Part shown: piece after piece, positions 59,182 to 64,000 of the stretch
Numbering within the stretch: position 1 is the stretch's first letter
Layout of the letters: each line of letters starts with the position of its first letter
Source of the DNA: Microbacterium sp. 70-16
GTDB taxonomy: Bacteria > Actinomycetota > Actinomycetes > Actinomycetales > Microbacteriaceae
Assembly: GCF_001898315.1 (NCBI RefSeq)
Contig: NZ_MKTQ01000009.1
Location: forward strand, 201,127 to 265,126
Reading direction: 5' to 3'
DNA length: 64,000 nt
Notes under the pieces: model-generated
Database searches by the model: none
Told to the model about the DNA's origin: nothing
Seen by the model: the letters and a program-made list of their open reading frames with translations, nothing else
Translations under genes and position numbers: made by a program

Positions 59182-59253
59182 TGCCCCTGGAGGGATTCGA
59201 ACCCCCGACCCGCTGCTTAGGACGCAGTGGCTCTTCCACTGAGCTACAGAGGC
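59182..59253 (-). tRNA. tRNA-Arg (anticodon CCT), integration target
   Basis: 72-nt cloverleaf: acceptor GCCTCTG/CAGGGGC with discriminator A, D-stem GCTC/GAGC, anticodon loop GTCCTAA (anticodon CCT, reads AGG), T-stem GGGGT/CCTCC-type with TTCGAATC loop. Its 3' 19 bases (minus one pair and the discriminator) form the attachment repeat, so the gene was restored by the incoming element. Confidence 0.92.
59184..59202 (+). repeat. tRNA-proximal attachment site (19-bp direct repeat)
   Basis: cccctggagggattcgaac inside tRNA-Arg(CCT), identical to 25461-25479. Confidence 0.9.
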
Positions 59254-59346
59254 AGGCGCGATCGAGTCTAGTCGGCGCGGACACCGGGACCGGGTGTCCA
59301 CCGCCGCCGGATAGCGATGTCGGAGGCCCCGCGTAACGTGCAGGGT

Positions 59347-60750
59347 ATGAGCTTCTTCACGACGGCAGACCCTACCGGGGATGTGTTGTGGAGTGATCCG
59401 GAGCTGCGGACGGCGCACCTCGAAGCGCGGGCAGCAGAGGCCCTCGCTGGCGGAGTCGACGAAGAAGACGCGTTCTGCCCGCCCGACTGGACCCCGGCCG
59501 AAGCCGAGGACTATGTCGATGCGTTGCTGGACGTGGAGGGCACAGCCCGCGCCGCGCGCGCGTTGTGCGCTCAGCAAGACGCGGCATTCCACGCGACTCT
59601 TGTCCATGCCGCCGCGGCACCGGATGCCTGGGTGGGGCCCGACCCCACCCTCGACCCGGCATGGCGCGACCCTCGCGGCCGCTCGGTCGGAGACGTCCGT
59701 GCAGACCGTCGCGATCTCGCAGTACGCGCCGCCGCAGCCGACGTGGGCGCACGCGTGCACCTGACCGACAACCAGGTCCGCTCGCGCGCGTACCGCGCGA
59801 AGGTGCTCTCCACCCGCACGCCGATCACGTGGGAGGCCTGCCTCGCCGGATCGGTGTCAGAGCAGAACATGGCGATCACGGCACAGATCGCCGCGTCCCT
59901 GCCCGACGACGCACCAGAGGTGTGGGCCGTGTTCGACGACGCGATCAGCGAACCGGCAACCCGCCTCGCGCCGGGGCGGTTCCGGCAGCGCGCCCGCACC
60001 GCACGCGAGCGCGCACACCCCGAGTCGCTCACCGAGCGGCACCAGCGCGCGGCGACGGGCCGGCGCGTCGACGTGGAGGCCCACTTCGACGGGATGGCGT
60101 TCGTCTCTGCGTACGTGCCCGCGGCCGACGCCTATTCGGTCGACCAGCACCTCGCCGACCTCGCTGACCACCTCGCCGCCGCGCCGGGTGAAACGCGCAC
60201 GCGCGCGCAACTGCGCGCCGACGCGTTCGTCGATCTGCTCACCCGCTCCCCCGAGACCAACCCTGACGCTTCCGCAGGCACCCCGGCCGCGACCGTGCAC
60301 ATCACGATCCCGGCCCTCGCGCTGCTCGGTCACTCCGACGAGCCCGCGATCCTCGACGGATACGGCCCCATCGACCTCGACACCGCCAAACAGCTCGCTG
60401 CGGGCGCGAGGAGTTGGACGCGTGTGCTCACCCACCCGTTCACCGGCACCGTCGTCGACGTCGAACGCCGCTCGTATCGCGTCCCGGCCGACCTCAGGCG
60501 GCTGCTCACGGTGCGACATCCCACCTGCGTCTTCCCCGGGTGCACTCGTCGAGCCAAAAACTGCGACATGGGCCACCGAAAACGGTGGGCCGACGGCGGC
60601 ACGACCTCGGAAGAGAACCTCGCGCCGCTGTGCGAACCGCACCATCACGTCAAAGACGAGACGCTCTGGCAGTTGCTCCGCACCCTCGATGGGCTGCGGT
60701 GGATCTCGCCGAGCGGGTACGAGACCGACATCGACCCGCCGCCGTTCTAG
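59347..60750 (+). CDS. DUF222/HNH-signature protein
   Basis: 467 residues. A long DUF222 helical N-terminal region and a C-terminal HNH nuclease motif (HPTCVFPGCTRRAKNCDMGH, then CEPHHHVKDE). This family is multicopy in Microbacteriaceae and often behaves like a repeated element; its biological role is not established. The ATG at 59347 has TAACGT seven bases upstream (leaderless); the frame opens at 59317. First gene after the inserted element. Confidence 0.88.
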   Translation: MSFFTTADPTGDVLWSDPELRTAHLEARAAEALAGGVDEEDAFCPPDWTPAEAEDYVDALLDVEGTARAARALCAQQDAAFHATLVHAAAAPDAWVGPDPTLDPAWRDPRGRSVGDVRADRRDLAVRAAAADVGARVHLTDNQVRSRAYRAKVLSTRTPITWEACLAGSVSEQNMAITAQIAASLPDDAPEVWAVFDDAISEPATRLAPGRFRQRARTARERAHPESLTERHQRAATGRRVDVEAHFDGMAFVSAYVPAADAYSVDQHLADLADHLAAAPGETRTRAQLRADAFVDLLTRSPETNPDASAGTPAATVHITIPALALLGHSDEPAILDGYGPIDLDTAKQLAAGARSWTRVLTHPFTGTVVDVERRSYRVPADLRRLLTVRHPTCVFPGCTRRAKNCDMGHRKRWADGGTTSEENLAPLCEPHHHVKDETLWQLLRTLDGLRWISPSGYETDIDPPPF

Positions 60751-60754
60751 GCCT

Positions 60755-60910
60755 GATCTCGATACACCGGCGCTACGCGCCGGCACTCGATCACCGATGG
60801 GGAACCCGGGGCTCCACCCGGCACTCGATCACCGGAGGGATGTCTGCGCTACGCGCAGGCACGCGATCACCGGATGGTGTCGGTGCTACGCGCCGGCGCT
60901 CGATCACCGG
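60755..60910. repeat. Cluster of about four REP-like repeat units
   Basis: Units of about 38 bp with core gctacgcgccggcactcga and tcaccgg, in diverged forms, in the gap between the DUF222 gene and the DoxX gene. Related units recur at 62603-62686. Confidence 0.75.
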
Positions 60911-60938
60911 CCGCCCCGCGGGCACAGCGCACACAGCA

Positions 60939-60974
60939 CCGACGCCCCCACTGCCGGAGCAGCGGGGGCGTCGG
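60939..60974 (-). terminator. Terminator hairpin after the DoxX gene
   Basis: Stem ccgacgccccc/gggggcgtcgg with a nested ctgc-cgga-gcag stem in its loop. Placed just downstream of the DoxX stop on the minus strand. Confidence 0.7.
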
Positions 60975-60990
60975 GATGGAACGAGGCGAC

Positions 60991-61551
60991 TCACCAGAGC
61001 CAGGTGCGCTCACCGACGATGCGACGCCAGGTCGGCGCGAGGCTGATGCGCTGATCAGCGACCGCGAAGAACGCGATGGCCATGATGCCCATGTCGATGA
61101 TGTGGCTGTCGATCAGCGGGTTGGTGGCACCCGTCAGCGTCAGCGGGAACTCCGCCAGGTACATGAACAGCAGCATCGCGGCACCCGCGATCGCACCGAT
61201 CCGCACGCCGATCCCGAGGATCAGCGCCGCACCGACACCGAGCAGTCCGAGCATGAACAGCCAGTCGACGAGCGCGTTGCCGGCGAGCGCCGCGAACACA
61301 CCCGCGAAGGGGCTCTCGGTCGTCGCGTTCGTGAGGAACCCGGTCGTCGGGCTGCCGCCGTTCAGCCAGGCACGCTCAGCCGGCGTCGAGAAACCGAGAC
61401 CGAAGGTCTTGTCGAGGAAAGCCCACAAGAAGTAGAAGCCCATGAGGATGCGCGTGATCGCGATCGCGGTCGGCAGCGCGGCACGGGTGGCGACCGGAGC
61501 ATCGGCCGGGGTGACGCCCGGAAGAACCGGGGCTGCAGTGGGGGCGGACAT
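60991..61551 (-). CDS. DoxX-family membrane protein
   Basis: 186 residues, four transmembrane segments (AITRILMGFYFLWAFLDKTF, LFMLGLLGVGAALILGIGV, IGAIAGAAMLLFMYLAEFPL, IDMGIMAIAFFAVAD). DoxX-like proteins are linked to thiosulfate/redox stress functions, but most are uncharacterised. The start at 61551 has AAAGG in a suitable position; the frame opens at 61662 without support. Confidence 0.87.
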   Translation of the reverse strand: MSAPTAAPVLPGVTPADAPVATRAALPTAIAITRILMGFYFLWAFLDKTFGLGFSTPAERAWLNGGSPTTGFLTNATTESPFAGVFAALAGNALVDWLFMLGLLGVGAALILGIGVRIGAIAGAAMLLFMYLAEFPLTLTGATNPLIDSHIIDMGIMAIAFFAVADQRISLAPTWRRIVGERTWLW

Positions 61552-61751
61552 GATGTGGACCTTTCTCGTTGTTCTCAGTGCCTCCGTGATCGGCACCGTT
61601 TCGATGACTTGAGTCTCCTCCCGCTGGAGCCCTACCTGAGAAAACCCTGTACGCCTCCTCAATGTGGTCTGACCACATGCGGGTGACAGTTGTGGGAATC
61701 ATACGAACGCATGCGAAACGCGCCCCGCGGCGGCCCCGCGCCACCCCGCAC

Positions 61752-61757
61752 TAGGGT
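61752..61757 (+). promoter_or_regulatory. -10 element of a leaderless promoter for the lipoprotein gene
   Basis: TAGGGT, then six bases, then the ATG at 61764. Confidence 0.5.
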
Positions 61758-61763
61758 CGAATC

Positions 61764-62603
61764 ATGCGCGCGCATCCGATCCGCGGCACGATTCGCAGGG
61801 CATCCGCGGCGCTCGCGGCCGCAGCGATCGCCGCCGCCACGCTCGCGGGGTGCGCAGCCACCGAGTCGACGCCCGACGCGAACGCCCCGGCGCTCCCGCC
61901 GGCCGGCGGCGCGCTCGACTACCAGCTCGGTGGAGCGTACGACCCACCCGCCGGCGTGCAGATCGTGGCGCGCGACCGCGCGGCATCCCCCGCCGACGGC
62001 CTCTACAACATCTGCTACGTCAACGCGTTCCAGACCCAGCCGGGCGAGCTCGACCGCTGGCCCGACGCGCTGCTCCTGCACGAAGACAAGGACACACTCG
62101 TCCACGACCCGGACTGGCCCGACGAGGTCATCCTCGACACCCGCCAGTCAGCGAGCATCGCAGACGTCGTCGTCCCGTGGATCCGCGGCTGCGCCGACGA
62201 CGGATTCGACGCCGTCGAGTTCGACAACCTCGACACCTACACGCGCACCGGCGGCGCGCTCACTCGCGACGACAATCTCGCCCTTGCCACACTGCTCGTC
62301 ACGGCCGCGCACGACGCCGGACTCGCAGCCGGGCAGAAGAACGCGGCAGAGGATGCCCCGCTGCTGCACAGCCGCGCCGGGTTCGACTTCGCCGTCACCG
62401 AAGAGTGCGTCGCCTACGACGAGTGCGACGCGTACACCTCGGTCTACGGCGAGCACGTCCTGGCGATCGAGTACCCCGACACGCTCACGGTGCCGTTCGC
62501 GCAGGCGTGTGCGGCACCGGGGCGCCCGGCGTCGCTCGTGCTGCGCGACCGCGATCTCGTCACGCCGGGCGAGGCTGGGTATGCGTATGAGAGATGTGGT
62601 TGA
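61764..62603 (+). CDS. GH114-like (endo-alpha-1,4-polygalactosaminidase type) lipoprotein
   Basis: 279 residues. Lipoprotein signal peptide with lipobox LAGC at ~residues 27-30. The TIM-barrel-like domain carries GLYNICYVNAFQTQPGEL, WPDEVILDTRQ, GFDAVEFDNLDTYTRTGG and AAGQKNAAEDAPLLH, matching the GH114 pattern with its Asp/Glu residues. Predicted to act on an extracellular galactosaminogalactan-like or related polymer; the substrate is uncertain. Confidence 0.82.
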   Translation: MRAHPIRGTIRRASAALAAAAIAAATLAGCAATESTPDANAPALPPAGGALDYQLGGAYDPPAGVQIVARDRAASPADGLYNICYVNAFQTQPGELDRWPDALLLHEDKDTLVHDPDWPDEVILDTRQSASIADVVVPWIRGCADDGFDAVEFDNLDTYTRTGGALTRDDNLALATLLVTAAHDAGLAAGQKNAAEDAPLLHSRAGFDFAVTEECVAYDECDAYTSVYGEHVLAIEYPDTLTVPFAQACAAPGRPASLVLRDRDLVTPGEAGYAYERCG

Positions 62604-62686
62604 TCTCGATACACCGGCGCTGCGCGCCGGCACTCGATCACCGGAGGGGGCCCGGGGCTGCGCGCCGGCACTCGATCACCGGAGGG
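62603..62686. repeat. Second cluster of REP-like units (two copies)
   Basis: Two units containing gcgcgccggcactcgatcac, the same family as at 60755-60910, lying between the lipoprotein gene and the poxB-like gene. The leading segment gatctcgatacaccggcgct is shared with the first cluster. Confidence 0.75.
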
Positions 62687-62692
62687 TGAAGA

Positions 62693-64000
62693 TCAGTGGA
62701 AGATCCGTCGCCACACGTTCGTGTCGGCAAGATCGAGCAGCTCGTCGCCGCGTCCCGAGAGCACGGTCTTCAGCGCCCACAGCGTGAAGCCCTTCGCCTG
62801 CTCGACGGTGATCGACGGCGGCATCGACAGCTCTTCGCGCGCCGTCACGACATCGACGAGCACCGGCCCGTCGGTCGCGAGAGCCCGCTCGAGTGCCTCA
62901 CGCAGCTGCGACCCCTTCTCGACGCGGATGCCCGTGATGCCGACCGACTCCGCAACGGCGGCGAACGACGGGTTGTCCAGCGTCGTGCCGTAGTTGACGA
63001 TCCCGGCCGCCTTCATCTCGAGCTCGACGAAGTTCAGCGACGAGTTGTTGAACACGACGATCTTGATCGGCAGGTCGTTCTGCTTGATCGATAGAAGGTC
63101 ACCCATCAGCATCGCGAGTCCCCCGTCGCCGGCAAGCGCCACGACCTGCCGCGACCGATCCTCCGCCTGCGCACCGAGCGCCTGCGGCATGGCATTGGCC
63201 ATCGACCCGTGCAGGAACGACCCGAGTAGCCGCCGCTTGCCGTTCATCTTCAGGTAGCGCGCCGCCCAGATGACGGGGCTACCCACATCGGCCGTGAACA
63301 CGGCATCCTCGTTCGCCAGCTCGTCCAGCAGTGCCGCGACGTACTGCGGGTGGATCGGCGCTTTGCCGTCGTCGACCGCGAGCTCATCGAGCTGCTTGCG
63401 CGTCTTGCGGTAGTGCTCGACGGCATCCTCGACGTGCGACGAGCTGCGCCCGGCATCGATCAGCGGCGCCAGCGCAGCAGCGGTCTCGCGGACTCCCCCG
63501 ACCAGTCCCACATCGATCGGCGTGCGCCTCCCCAGCTGCTCACCGCGCAGGTCGACCTGCACGATCTTCGCCTTCGCGGGGTAGAACTGCCGGTACGGGA
63601 AGTCGGTGCCCAGCATCAGCAGCGCGTCGCACTTCTCCATCGCGCGATACCCCGACGCGAACCCGAGCAGACCCGTCATGCCGACGTCGTACGGGTTCTG
63701 CCACTCGATGTGCTCCTTGCCGCGAAGCGCGTGCACGATCGGCGCCTGCAGCTTCTCGGCGAGCGCGATCACCTCGTCGTGCGCCCCGGCGACGCCCGCA
63801 CCGGCGAGGATCGTGACGCGCTTGGCACCGTTGAGCACTTCGGCCGCCGCGGCGAGCGACGCGGCATCGGGCAGCACGACCGACGAGGTCGCCGCGATCG
63901 GCGCGGTCGCGCGCCGGGCCGGTGCATCGCGGAAGAACACGTCCCCAGGAACCACCACGACGGCGACGCCGCGCTTCTCGACGGCCGTGCGCATCGCGAT
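62693..64000 (-). CDS. poxB: Pyruvate dehydrogenase/oxidase (PoxB-like), C-terminal part (cut by window edge)
   Basis: At least 435 codons; the frame is open through the window edge, so the N-terminal PYR domain is outside. Central NAD/FAD-binding-like domain (AKRVTILAGAGVAGAHDEVI) and the C-terminal thiamine-diphosphate domain with ALAGDGGLAMLMGDLLSIKQ followed by a downstream N-N-S-S (Mg/ThDP site). Fits PoxB-type enzymes that oxidise pyruvate to acetate. Related oxalyl-CoA or acetolactate enzymes are less likely because of HIEWQNPYDVGMTGLLG. Confidence 0.87.
   Translation of the reverse strand: MAMRTAVEKRGVAVVVVPGDVFFRDAPARRATAPIAATSSVVLPDAASLAAAAEVLNGAKRVTILAGAGVAGAHDEVIALAEKLQAPIVHALRGKEHIEWQNPYDVGMTGLLGFASGYRAMEKCDALLMLGTDFPYRQFYPAKAKIVQVDLRGEQLGRRTPIDVGLVGGVRETAAALAPLIDAGRSSSHVEDAVEHYRKTRKQLDELAVDDGKAPIHPQYVAALLDELANEDAVFTADVGSPVIWAARYLKMNGKRRLLGSFLHGSMANAMPQALGAQAEDRSRQVVALAGDGGLAMLMGDLLSIKQNDLPIKIVVFNNSSLNFVELEMKAAGIVNYGTTLDNPSFAAVAESVGITGIRVEKGSQLREALERALATDGPVLVDVVTAREELSMPPSITVEQAKGFTLWALKTVLSGRGDELLDLADTNVWRRIFH

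Larger units (their letters stand above)
25461..59202. mobile_element. Integrative mobilizable element (~33.7 kb) inserted in tRNA-Arg(CCT)
   Basis: Bounded by perfect 19-bp copies of the tRNA-Arg 3' end at 25461-25479 and 59184-59202. It carries a tyrosine integrase next to the tRNA, an excisionase-like HTH gene, a MobF-type relaxase and many defence-type genes, but no type IV secretion genes. This combination fits an integrative mobilizable element that borrows a helper's conjugation machinery. Composition is patchier and more AT-rich than the flanks, clearest at 25.5-25.7, 28.4-28.5 and 38.5-41 kb. Confidence 0.88.

Noticed and set aside
60755..60910. The repeat cluster as a CRISPR array
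   Set aside because: Units are contiguous and diverged, with no constant-length unique spacers and no cas genes.

Overview
The window is high-GC actinobacterial DNA. Gene content and style (Lsr2, a DUF222/HNH protein, many promoters placed 6-8 bases from the start codon, a helicase ending in a Vsr-like nuclease domain) suggest a member of the Microbacteriaceae, most likely Microbacterium or a close relative. This placement is an inference from gene style, not from a marker gene. No rRNA, CRISPR array or insertion sequence was seen. Two tRNA genes are present: tRNA-Ala(CGC) at 7841-7913 and tRNA-Arg(CCT) at 59182-59253.

The left chromosomal part (1-25460) carries ordinary housekeeping and metabolic genes: a sugar ABC permease (cut by the window edge), a glycogen-debranching-like enzyme, a YbaK-type deacylase, a GNAT-membrane fusion, a leucine-dehydrogenase-like enzyme, a 4-coumarate-CoA-ligase-like enzyme, galU, 5-formyl-THF cyclo-ligase, mscL, a large helicase-nuclease, an alkyltransferase-like protein, an acetate-type symporter with its DUF485 partner and a GAF-LuxR regulator, lsr2, a polysaccharide deacetylase, an MFS gene broken by one in-frame stop, an HxlR regulator, an S4 protein and a secreted-type nuclease-fold endonuclease. 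The right chromosomal part (59203-64000) carries a DUF222/HNH gene, a DoxX gene, a GH114-like lipoprotein, two clusters of REP-like repeats and the C-terminal part of a PoxB-like enzyme.

Between them lies an integrated element of about 33.7 kb (25461-59202). It is bounded by a perfect 19-bp direct repeat, one copy being the 3' end of the tRNA-Arg(CCT) gene, with a tyrosine integrase just inside the tRNA end. A 20-bp and a 13-bp repeat recur at both ends and look like integrase arm sites. A small excisionase-like HTH gene, a divergent HTH regulator with inverted-repeat operators, and a MobF-type relaxase-helicase without other transfer genes suggest an integrative mobilizable element.

The element is packed with defence-like cargo. 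(a) An AbiE-type toxin-antitoxin pair with a palindromic operator. (b) A PD-(D/E)XK protein. (c) An NAD/ADP-ribose module: an NrtR-like Nudix regulator divergent from a MESH1/SpoT-like HD hydrolase and an ADP-ribosylglycohydrolase fused to a tyrosine-phosphatase domain, facing a SIR2-type NADase gene. (d) An operon of very small proteins and a second, membrane-anchored-looking NrtR relative. (e) A five-gene, translationally coupled operon (DUF1156 methylase, DUF499 ATPase, MORC/MutL-like ATPase, DUF4420 nuclease, Z1 helicase). (f) Divergent from it, an 884-residue protein that fuses a second MORC-like GHKL ATPase to a complete housekeeping-like sigma-70 factor, followed by a cytosine-5 methyltransferase and a small coupled protein. 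The MORC-sigma fusion is the most unusual item in the window: it suggests that sensing by a GHKL DNA clamp is wired directly to RNA polymerase recruitment.
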